The position numbers and the translations under genes were made by a program. From Akkermansia muciniphila (GTDB taxonomy: Bacteria > Verrucomicrobiota > Verrucomicrobiia > Limisphaerales > SXTU01), in NCBI GenBank assembly GCA_945872195.1, contig CAMBZO010000014.1, forward strand, positions 1 through 16,020: 16,020 nucleotides of DNA, in the 5' to 3' direction. The notes under the pieces are model-generated. The model was not told the origin of the DNA, ran no database searches, and saw only the letters and a program-made list of their open reading frames with translations. Shown here piece after piece: positions 1 through 6,301 of this stretch (within the stretch, counting starts at the first letter, position 1; each line of letters starts with the position of its first letter).

Positions 1-612
1 GAGGATGCGCCCGTGGTAGGGCTCGATGACTTCGGTGAGGAGGCGGACGATGCTGCTGGGGGTGTAAAATTCGCCGCCGCCCTGGCCTTCGCTCATGGCG
101 AACTCGCCGAGGAAGTATTCGTAGATGCGCCCGAAGGCGTCGTAGTCCAACGAGGCGGGAATCTCGGAGACTTTCTTGAGCAGTTCCTTGAGGAGGGTGC
201 TGGTGAAGAGGTTGTAGGTCTTGGGCAGGACGCCGGCGAGCTGCGGGTTGTGCTTCTCGATGTCGCGCATGGCGGCATTGACCTTCGCGCCGATGTTCTC
301 GGCTTCGGGGCGGTGGAGCAGGTAATCGAACCGCGCCTCGGCAGGCAGATACAGGATGCCCTCGGCGTGATAGGCGGCGGGTTCATCGACGCGGCTGCCA
401 CGGCGGGCGGAGGCGCTGGCTTTCTCCAGCTTGGCGCGTTGGGCGGCGAAGCGGACTTCGGCGAAGCGCAGGAAGATGAGGCCGAGGACGGGTGCGGAGT
501 ATTCCTGGGACTTGAGGCCGGAGTTGGCGCGGAACTGGTCGGCGGCGTCCCAGAGGCGCTTTTCGAGCGCGGCGTTGTTGGTGTCCTTTTCGGATGGGGC
601 GATCCAGAGCAT
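1..612 (-). CDS. hsdM: Type I restriction-modification DNA methyltransferase subunit HsdM, N-terminal part (runs off left edge)
   Basis: This is the modification subunit of a type I restriction-modification system. It methylates adenine in the target set by HsdS and protects host DNA from HsdR. Reading the minus strand from ATG at 612 gives 204 uninterrupted codons to the left edge. The start is MLWIAPSEKDTNNAALEKR, followed by the helical HsdM N-terminal region (DQFRANSGLKSQEYS, LIFLRFAEVRF). Near the edge come FGRIYEYFLGEFAMSEGQG and GGGEFYTPSSIVRLL, the signature leading into the methylase domain. The SAM-binding motif (DPACGSG in the family) and the NPPF catalytic motif would lie just beyond the window. 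No strong Shine-Dalgarno precedes the ATG, but the start matches the family. An in-frame TTG at 654 is the only upstream alternative. HsdS and HsdR are expected to the left. Confidence 0.93.
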   Translation of the reverse strand, partial: MLWIAPSEKDTNNAALEKRLWDAADQFRANSGLKSQEYSAPVLGLIFLRFAEVRFAAQRAKLEKASASARRGSRVDEPAAYHAEGILYLPAEARFDYLLHRPEAENIGAKVNAAMRDIEKHNPQLAGVLPKTYNLFTSTLLKELLKKVSEIPASLDYDAFGRIYEYFLGEFAMSEGQGGGEFYTPSSIVRLLTEVIEPYHGRIL

Positions 613-753
613 AATGCGCGTTTCCCGGGTGAATCCTGCGCGAGAGTATTTCAAACCGTTTCACCGGCAATCACAAACGGCTGATTCGCGGCGGTCTCAC
701 CAAAGGAATGCGGCTGGCGCGCGCCCAGCGAGAGTGGCCGCGCAGACGACGTT

Positions 754-965
754 TCAACGCAGTTCAAGAGACTCGGTTTGCCGACAGCGCGAGCAGGAGG
801 CCACGAGTCGCGATTCGCCGGAGGTTTCATCGAAGGCGCCGGCCAGACGGAGATCGTAGGAGCCACACTTGAGGCATTTGGCGTCGAAGCGCCGGAAGGG
901 GCTTTCTGCCGGGGGACGGGCGGTTCGTCGTCCTCGCGGCGGATGAAGTAGCGGGCGGTGTTCAT
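754..965 (-). pseudogene. Small zinc-ribbon protein split by a one-base frameshift
   Basis: The N-terminal part reads from ATG at 965 (MNTARYFIRREDDEPPVPR). The C-terminal part lies in another frame ending at the TGA at 754-756 and contains CLKC and CSRC pairs about 25 residues apart, the layout of a zinc ribbon. Adding one C to the run of four C on the minus strand (plus-strand G run 898-901) joins the halves into one protein of about 70 residues. The five-base G run at 911-915 is an alternative site. Neither half has a convincing start and stop of its own. The cause may be a sequencing error, true decay or, less likely, programmed frameshifting, since no slippery heptamer sits in frame. Function is unknown; a nucleic-acid or metal-binding role is only a guess. 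It lies between the repeat region and hsdM. Confidence 0.55.
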
Positions 966-1434
966 GGGAGGGGCTTGCGCTGCCTGGTGGGACATCCGCT
1001 GGCCGTGTCCCTGAGTTGGAGCCAACGGAGGGAAAAATAGCGCCTTGGGTGGGAAAAGAGAAATAGGAGGCTGGCGGGGTAAAGGGAGGGCATGGGTTGC
1101 CTTGAGGAAGCGGAAATTCAAAAAGAGAGATTTCAAAAAGGAGCCGGTGACAATCGTGACGACTGCGACGACCGGCAGAGGCGAGCGTCGCAAGTGTCAC
1201 GAGTGTCACGAGGTTAAAGCCTGAAAATCGAATCGGTGGGGGGTATCGGAAAGACAGGGTTTCGGGCGGTGTCCCGGTGACACTTGCGACAGTCGTGACT
1301 CTCGAACGGCACGAGATGAGCGAGTGTCACAAGCGTCGCATTACCCCTAAAAGCGATTTTAACCTTCTTTTCTTTCTCTGGTTGCCCGTTCTGGTGATCG
1401 GCGGTGAGTTGTGGTCGCTGAGTCCGGCGGAGGT
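966..1434. other. Intergenic region with candidate replication origin
   Basis: No convincing gene lies here. Open frames in this stretch on the minus strand read through the repeats and translate to low-complexity Val-Thr-Leu strings. The region contains the 9-bp repeat modules (separate entry), flanked by AT-richer stretches at about 1114-1140 and 1340-1380 in otherwise GC-rich DNA. It sits directly downstream of the element's primase gene. A repeat cluster plus an AT-rich patch beside a replication gene is the usual layout of an iteron origin, but no replication function can be shown from sequence alone. Confidence 0.5.
1147..1339. repeat. Iteron-like array: eleven 9-bp units in two inverted modules
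   Basis: The loose 9-bp unit is GYGACRCTY. Cluster A (1147-1173, plus) reads GTGACAATC, GTGACGACT, GCGACGACC. Cluster B (1183-1209, minus) reads GTGACACTC, GTGACACTT, GCGACGCTC. Cluster C (1277-1303, plus) reads GTGACACTT, GCGACAGTC, GTGACTCTC. Cluster D (1322-1339, minus) reads GCGACGCTT, GTGACACTC. A faces B across a 9-bp spacer and C faces D across an 18-bp spacer, so both modules keep the 9-bp register. Between modules, 1187-1200 is a perfect 14-bp inverted match to 1277-1290. Iterons binding a replication initiator are the favoured reading; operator sites for the AlpA-type regulators are an alternative. Confidence 0.75.
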
Positions 1435-3918
1435 TCAGCCAGGGACAGGGTTGCGTCCGGTCTTGAGGCGATAGCGGCGCTCGACATGACCGCCTTCGGG
1501 CCGTCGCAGTGGTTCACTGACCAGCACACCGCCCGTTTCCATCCGGGCAAGCAGCCCACGGGCTTCGTCCGCGTCGCGGGTATTGAGGCCACGCTGGACG
1601 TCGCGGTGCGTGATGTAATCGAGCTTGGAGCGTTCCCAGCGTTCGTCCAGCAGGTCGAGCACGCGGTCCTCGCTCTTCTTTCGCGCCTCGTGGAGGCCAC
1701 GGGCTAAGACATCCTTTTGCTGGCCGGCGAACCAATCGGCGATGGCAATGGCGGCTTCGGCGGTTTCGAGGGCGAGCGTGTGATTATGGGCGTCCTTGCC
1801 CCACAGGCCGGCGTGGAGCACGACGGACAGATGCCAGGCTTGTTCGGTCCAGCGGGCAACGCAGGACTCAATGTCTGCCAATTCCCCGTTGCCCTGATCC
1901 ACCGTCTGGTCGAAGTGCGCGTTGAGGCGTTGCAACGCCGCCTCGCTGCATTGGATGACGTGGCGGACACCAGGTTGATGGTAGGTGGTGTGCAACTCGG
2001 TGATGAGCCGATTCCAGTCGGCCTGGGCCGTTTCGGAAATCGGGGCGATGGTGGCAACTCCGATTTTCTGGCGCTTGGTCCGGGTGTGGCACGTCAGAGC
2101 GCGCGGGAGAAAACCGCCCTGCATCAAGCTGCGCTCGGCAACGAGGTCGTCGAGGATGTCGGGTTGAATAAACCAGAGGATGCCGATGCAAGGGTGATTC
2201 AAGATGGTGGGAGACTTGTCTTTGCGGTCCACGGTGCAGCGGTCACCAGTGAACCCTTTTAAGTAAAGGGAGTCGTCCACCCGCTTGTTGGGGTTCATGC
2301 GGCCCAACAGGTTGTCGGCGACTTTGCGGCCGTCGGCGCTCATGCTGAAGATGACTTCGTCGTTTTGATCCAGGAGATCGGCAAGGGCTTCAATGGTCAC
2401 GTCCTCGGTGGACCAGCGCGGCAGGTGGAATTGTTTGGTCAATTCGCGGAGTTGAGCCTTCGGAAATTGAAGTTGGTCGCGCAACTGAGCGCGTTCTTCA
2501 TCGGATTCTGCTTTGCGCGCTTGAGCTTTGAGTTGCTCTACTCGCTGTCCGAGAATTTCGATGTCGGCTTCGAGGCCGGGGGCAATATCTTTCTGCCAGT
2601 TGGTCATCAGATCCCGCTGGGCATCGAGGAATGGTTTGCAAATAAGGTCGAACGCGCGGGATTTGCCAGCACCGCTAGGGGCTGTGCCGAGGATATACAG
2701 ATTGCCGCGCGCTTGGCGATTGGGGCCAGTGACGACTTCCAAGCCGCTGCCAATCGCCGCGCTCATCGTGGCCAGGGCCGCGCACGCACCCAGGATGGGC
2801 GGGTTGCGCTCCACTCTGGCGACTTCGGTGACCATGCCGGCGGCGACCGACGGAAGCGAATCAACTGGAAACGGCGCGGGCGGCGGTTCTTCGGTGTCGT
2901 CGGTGTCGGGAATGGAAACGTGTGAAACAGAATTGTCCGGCGCGGCGGCGACTGGCTTGGCGGCGCGGATGGCCTGCCAGAGTTCATCCGAGGTCGCGCC
3001 AGCTTTCGTCCAGGCGTTCGGATCATCGTGCGGAGCGGGCGTGACGACGCGCAGCACGGTGCTACCAGCACCGGCGCACACGTCTTTGAACCATTCTTCC
3101 GCCGGGATTTTGCCGCTCTTGGGATTCGGCGGGTCGTTTTGCGGGAAGACGTAGGCTGCCGCAGTGGGCGCGCACAAGCCCGCCGCAAGTTTGCCGTTGG
3201 CGGCGCCGCGCGTGACAATTATCGCGGCATCGGGGACGCCGTCCGGTGTGTGCCAGCCGAGTTTATCCATCACCGCAAAAGCGTCCCATTGTGACTCGAA
3301 AATCAGGATCGAACCTGCGGTCTTGGGCTGGCCGATCACGAGCGGGCGCGTGCCGAGTCCGGTGGGGAAAAAATACCAATCCACCTTGTCCGTCTGCTTG
3401 TCGGCCACGCGGTAGTGGCAACTCATGACCTGCCCACTGGCGTCGTGGACTGGAAAGGCAATCCGTTCGCCGTCAAAAAGGCCGACGAGATTTTGCGCGT
3501 GCAGCCATTCGATGAAGTCCGGCGAATAGCCGCGCCAGACAGCGAGCTTGGCGCGATGGTCCGGTGTCAGGGCGGCGACGCGAGCTGACCAATCGAACGG
3601 CGGTTGAGAGGTTTGAGTGGAGCGTTGAGAGCGTGACGGGGTGACACCGGCAAGCTTGATAAATTCCCGGCAAGCGTCGGCATTGCTCAAGCCGCGATGC
3701 TTGGCAAGCCAGCCGGGCTCGTCGCCGCTGCCGCACCCGGCGTGGCATTTCCAAGCCCAAGCTCCATCGGGTCGCTGATAGGCGGAAAACGAGTTGCGTG
3801 AATCCTCGTGAAACATGCACCGCGCCGACTTCTTGGCGTGCCCACCGTAGCCGCACAGCGCCATGAGCGCGGACAGCGGCAGCCGTTTTTTCGCCTCGAT
3901 TAGAAGGTCACGATTCAC
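1435..3918 (-). CDS. CHC2 zinc-finger primase / DUF3987 ATPase replication protein
   Basis: This protein of about 827 residues is probably the replication primase-helicase of the element. Near the N-terminus a CHC2-type zinc finger is formed by C34, H37, C58 and C62. A Toprim-like region follows (ILIFESQWDAF around residue 208, then a QNDPPN stretch). A proline-rich linker leads to a DUF3987-type ATPase domain with Walker A APSGAGKS at residues 413-420. A predicted coiled coil spans roughly 445-495, and a C-terminal region may fold as a winged helix (HRDVQRGLNTR). I chose GTG at 3918 because GGGAGGG lies five bases upstream; the ATG at 3933 is in frame but has no Shine-Dalgarno. The start overlaps the end of the 49-residue ORF, so translation is probably coupled. 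The gene ends beside the repeat array, which it may recognise. The family often occurs in phages and islands. Confidence 0.87.
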   Translation of the reverse strand: MNRDLLIEAKKRLPLSALMALCGYGGHAKKSARCMFHEDSRNSFSAYQRPDGAWAWKCHAGCGSGDEPGWLAKHRGLSNADACREFIKLAGVTPSRSQRSTQTSQPPFDWSARVAALTPDHRAKLAVWRGYSPDFIEWLHAQNLVGLFDGERIAFPVHDASGQVMSCHYRVADKQTDKVDWYFFPTGLGTRPLVIGQPKTAGSILIFESQWDAFAVMDKLGWHTPDGVPDAAIIVTRGAANGKLAAGLCAPTAAAYVFPQNDPPNPKSGKIPAEEWFKDVCAGAGSTVLRVVTPAPHDDPNAWTKAGATSDELWQAIRAAKPVAAAPDNSVSHVSIPDTDDTEEPPPAPFPVDSLPSVAAGMVTEVARVERNPPILGACAALATMSAAIGSGLEVVTGPNRQARGNLYILGTAPSGAGKSRAFDLICKPFLDAQRDLMTNWQKDIAPGLEADIEILGQRVEQLKAQARKAESDEERAQLRDQLQFPKAQLRELTKQFHLPRWSTEDVTIEALADLLDQNDEVIFSMSADGRKVADNLLGRMNPNKRVDDSLYLKGFTGDRCTVDRKDKSPTILNHPCIGILWFIQPDILDDLVAERSLMQGGFLPRALTCHTRTKRQKIGVATIAPISETAQADWNRLITELHTTYHQPGVRHVIQCSEAALQRLNAHFDQTVDQGNGELADIESCVARWTEQAWHLSVVLHAGLWGKDAHNHTLALETAEAAIAIADWFAGQQKDVLARGLHEARKKSEDRVLDLLDERWERSKLDYITHRDVQRGLNTRDADEARGLLARMETGGVLVSEPLRRPEGGHVERRYRLKTGRNPVPG

Positions 3919-4057
3919 TTGGCCCTCCCGCATTCAGGTTGTCCAGATGTGTGCGTAGGCGGCTGCGCCAAGCGGCGCAGGACCAGAAGCACCACTCGCC
4001 GGGAGCGAGGGCGACGAGCGCGAGGCGAACGAGAAGAATCTTAGCGCGGAGCCTCAT
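3908..4057 (-). CDS. 49-residue hypothetical protein, translationally coupled
   Basis: This short frame starts at ATG 4057 inside an ATGA overlap with the stop of the upstream helix-turn-helix gene, behind a strong AAAGGAG Shine-Dalgarno eight bases away. It ends overlapping the primase start by 11 bases, and its last codons carry the primase Shine-Dalgarno. The peptide begins with a basic, leucine-rich stretch (MRLRAKILLVRLALVALAP) and continues with a Trp/Cys segment (EWCFWSCAAWRSRLRTHLD). I do not recognise a family. The paired cysteines could bind metal, or the ORF may mainly pass ribosomes to the primase. The overlaps on both sides and the Shine-Dalgarno are the main support for its being translated. 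Confidence 0.6.
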   Translation of the reverse strand: MRLRAKILLVRLALVALAPGEWCFWSCAAWRSRLRTHLDNLNAGGPSES

Positions 4058-4257
4058 GGCTGGTTCTCCTTTGCCTTGGCGTCCTGCTGCTCGATGAAAG
4101 CGACCCAGTCCGAAGGACGGATGAACCGCTTGCCGCCGACGTGGAGGATGCGAAGTCCCTGTTTTTCGAGCCGCCACAGCGTTGTGCGGCTGACGCCCTG
4201 CGTTCGCTGCCAGTGGAAAACTGGCAGGGGAATGTCTTTGGGGTCGTAGGCGTTCAC
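4054..4257 (-). CDS. AlpA/excisionase-type helix-turn-helix DNA-binding protein
   Basis: A 67-residue protein with a winged helix-turn-helix of the MerR-like AlpA/HTH_17 type. VSRTTLWRLEKQGL forms the recognition helix region, LHVGGKRFI the wing, and RPSDWVAFIEQ the closing helix. Such proteins act as transcription regulators of integrase genes or as recombination directionality factors in satellites and islands. The start is GTG at 4257, which overlaps the upstream stop as GTGA, with a GGGGG Shine-Dalgarno about seven bases upstream. The stop overlaps the next start as ATGA. This very compact layout indicates one transcript running into the primase gene. Whether it acts as excisionase or transcription factor cannot be told from sequence. 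Confidence 0.82.
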   Translation of the reverse strand: MNAYDPKDIPLPVFHWQRTQGVSRTTLWRLEKQGLRILHVGGKRFIRPSDWVAFIEQQDAKAKENQP

Positions 4258-4493
4258 TCGACACCCCCTTTGGCATTGCGTCGGAGGGCGGCCTCGACAG
4301 CCGGCCAGTCGAAGAGAAGTTTTCGACAGTTCCTTAACCGGATGCTCGGGATGTCGCCGCGCTGCACCAGCGAGCGCAGAGCGCGAGGCGAATAGGGCAC
4401 GCGGGCGCAGAGGCCGGCGAAGTCCGTGAACGGGGTTGCATTCGTCGAGTCAGGCAGTGGTTCGTCTTGCAGCATGGGCAACGGATACTGCAA
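4254..4493 (-). CDS. Second small helix-turn-helix (HTH_17-like) DNA-binding protein
   Basis: A protein of up to 79 residues. Its C-terminal two-thirds fits a MerR-like helix-turn-helix: YSPRALRSLVQRGDIPSI forms the helices and turn, and KLLFDWPAVEAALRR the wing and final helix. It is the first of the overlapping cassette of four genes that ends with the primase. The start is uncertain. TTG at 4493 gives the longest form, and ATG at 4475 gives 73 residues; neither has a clear Shine-Dalgarno. The two helix-turn-helix proteins differ clearly in sequence, so they are not a recent duplication and probably bind different sites. Likely roles are control of excision or of the replication cassette. 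Confidence 0.75.
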   Translation of the reverse strand: MQYPLPMLQDEPLPDSTNATPFTDFAGLCARVPYSPRALRSLVQRGDIPSIRLRNCRKLLFDWPAVEAALRRNAKGGVE

Positions 4494-4528
4494 TCGCCCA
4501 CGGCCTGACTAACCGGTGCCAAAAGAAA

Positions 4529-5569
4529 TCATTCACCACAGGGAGCTTTGCGCTTGGGTGGCCCGGTGCGAGTTTTACGCCGTTCAAAGTCCCGCTGAGA
4601 TTTCGGCGGTTCGGTGTCGAACGGAAATGTCTTGGGAAACCAATCCCAGAACCGCTCCGCGCGCTCACTCAGCTTTCCCTCAAACTCTCTCGCCGACTTC
4701 GCCTCGAATTCGCAAGGCCCCATGAGCGTTGTCCACGCCTCTCGCGCGCTCTCGAATATCTGCTTTGGCGTGTAGCGAGCGCGCAGCCGGGCGAAACCCA
4801 AGTTGTCCAGCATGACGCGTAATTCCTGTGCATGATGAACGCCTCGCCCGCGCCTGACTGGCGGCGCAGGCCGAGCGGGCTTTTCCTTCTCGGCCCACCA
4901 TTTGTCCAACCCTTGCTTTATGGCCGTGTCATTGAAGCCCGGCCAGTCAATTACAAGCAGCACAACCTCACGGCCTTCGTGATCGAAACAGGAAGCGTCG
5001 TGCATGACAAAACCCGGCCGGAGATGCCAACGCCCTTCCTTCTCAGCGCCAGCTAGTGCGCCAAAATCAAATCCATTCCCCGTCTTCACCGCCGGATGTC
5101 CCCGGTAGCCTGGCCAGCCAGCATCCGCGCAAAGTTCCTCCAGCAGTTTCCCGTGCTGGTCGGGTTTGAGAAGCTGCCACGCTGGAATCTCCCGCTCGCT
5201 GTAACCGAAGCGCGCATTCAGGTTGCGCAGAGCATTGCGTTGGAATGGAAAATTGATTTGTGGAACGAGCGTTGAACAGGCAGCCCACAAACATTTTTGG
5301 CGCGCGCCCGATGTATCGAACCCCTTGCCGTCGGGAACAACCCACTGGCCTTCCTCGTTGCGCGTGCCGTGTTGCTCATTCCACGCCCGCGCTTCACGCC
5401 AGTAGTCCCGCCAATCCGAAACGTGACGCTCTACGTTGGCGGATTCGCGGGCGAGTTCCCACAGCAGGCAGAAGGGGACTTCCACCGGCGGCAGCTTGGA
5501 AAAATCCCAAGCCTCCTTCCGCAGACGTGTGCTGGTTTGGCTGGTTTGCTTTGAGCGTTTGCGCGTCAT
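4529..5569 (-). CDS. Unrecognised 346-residue protein of the mobile element
   Basis: I do not recognise a family. The start is placed at ATG 5569 (MTRKRSKQTS) because GGAGAG lies nine bases upstream; the frame remains open to about 5647 without a better start. The N-terminus is strongly basic, followed by a Trp-rich conserved-looking part (WDFSKLPPVEVPFCLLWELA, WRDYWREARAW). The middle contains a globular stretch with HDASCFDHEGREVVLLVIDW, and the C-terminal third is charged and basic. There is no signal peptide or membrane segment. Its place between integrase/lipoprotein and the regulator-primase cassette, on the same strand and with a similar ribosome-binding site, suggests an element function such as accessory replication or DNA binding, but this is only positional inference. 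Confidence 0.8.
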   Translation of the reverse strand: MTRKRSKQTSQTSTRLRKEAWDFSKLPPVEVPFCLLWELARESANVERHVSDWRDYWREARAWNEQHGTRNEEGQWVVPDGKGFDTSGARQKCLWAACSTLVPQINFPFQRNALRNLNARFGYSEREIPAWQLLKPDQHGKLLEELCADAGWPGYRGHPAVKTGNGFDFGALAGAEKEGRWHLRPGFVMHDASCFDHEGREVVLLVIDWPGFNDTAIKQGLDKWWAEKEKPARPAPPVRRGRGVHHAQELRVMLDNLGFARLRARYTPKQIFESAREAWTTLMGPCEFEAKSAREFEGKLSERAERFWDWFPKTFPFDTEPPKSQRDFERRKTRTGPPKRKAPCGE

Positions 5570-5661
5570 GTTCAGATGCTCTCCAAGAGGTAGCCCCGGA
5601 AGCACTAGGGGATGTGTGCCTTGATGCCCCAGCGATGTGAAACGCAATGGCGATGCAGAGG

Positions 5662-6258
5662 TTACTTCAGAATCCGAAGGTGAAGCGCCTTTGGGTTTAG
5701 TTCGATGGACAACTGCTTGATGCTCGCTGCGTCCGCCGGCGTGATCTTAATTTCGAGCGGGGTCCACGCCCCAGAGAGCAGTGGTTCAGAGATTTCAAAT
5801 TGATTTGTGCGCTGTGCTTTGTCGTAAGTCGCGATTGCTGCGGTCAGATTAGTTCCGCCGAAGTCCAGCGGCGGCCCCCACCGGGCGACGATTGTGCTGC
5901 TTCCGATGCTCGCCGCGTGAGGATTGCCGACTTTGAATCGAACTGAAAACCCATCGAGGTATGGTGTCGCTTCCGTATCCGCGACAAGCAGTCTGCCGAC
6001 ATCCGTTTCCAAGATCGTGTAGCCTTTCGCTGTTGGGTCGAGTTGAGCCACTCGACTGTTGCGCCTCCGCCAACTTTCACTCAACTGCTCGTCCTCAACC
6101 TTTGCGATTTTGGCTGCAAGGGAGTTCAAGCTAGAGGTCACGGAGATGGCGAAGTTGTCGAACTGCGCTTTTGTCGCTGCAGGTTGCTCCGGCGGCTGAG
6201 TTGGTGGCTGACAGGCAGCTAACACGACTGCACACAAGGTAAGAGCGCGGATTTTCAT
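5662..6258 (-). CDS. Predicted lipoprotein, DUF3251 (YajI)-like
   Basis: A 198-residue protein starting at ATG 6258. It has a short basic start, a hydrophobic segment and a lipobox VLAAC with Cys16 as the lipidation site, followed by a Pro/Gln linker, so it should be anchored in an envelope membrane. A short helical segment (SLAAKIAKVEDEQ) precedes a beta-rich domain (GRLLVADTEATPYLDGFSV, VGNPHAASI, IVARWGPPLDFGG). This resembles the DUF3251 family typified by E. coli YajI, whose function is unknown. A TTG at 6294 would extend the frame but would place 12 polar residues before the signal, so I reject it. The gene follows the integrase by about 45 bases on the same strand. A lipoprotein as element cargo could alter phage adsorption or surface exclusion; this is speculation. 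Confidence 0.78.
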   Translation of the reverse strand: MKIRALTLCAVVLAACQPPTQPPEQPAATKAQFDNFAISVTSSLNSLAAKIAKVEDEQLSESWRRRNSRVAQLDPTAKGYTILETDVGRLLVADTEATPYLDGFSVRFKVGNPHAASIGSSTIVARWGPPLDFGGTNLTAAIATYDKAQRTNQFEISEPLLSGAWTPLEIKITPADAASIKQLSIELNPKALHLRILK

Positions 6259-6301
6259 GGTCGCGAGCGTTGAAGTTGGCGTTTTGATGTGCAAGCGAAT
6301 T

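Noticed and set aside
1277..1474. Short plus-strand frame starting within the repeat array
   Set aside because: The Val-Thr-Leu start is just the translated 9-bp repeats, and the frame runs into the end of the primase gene.
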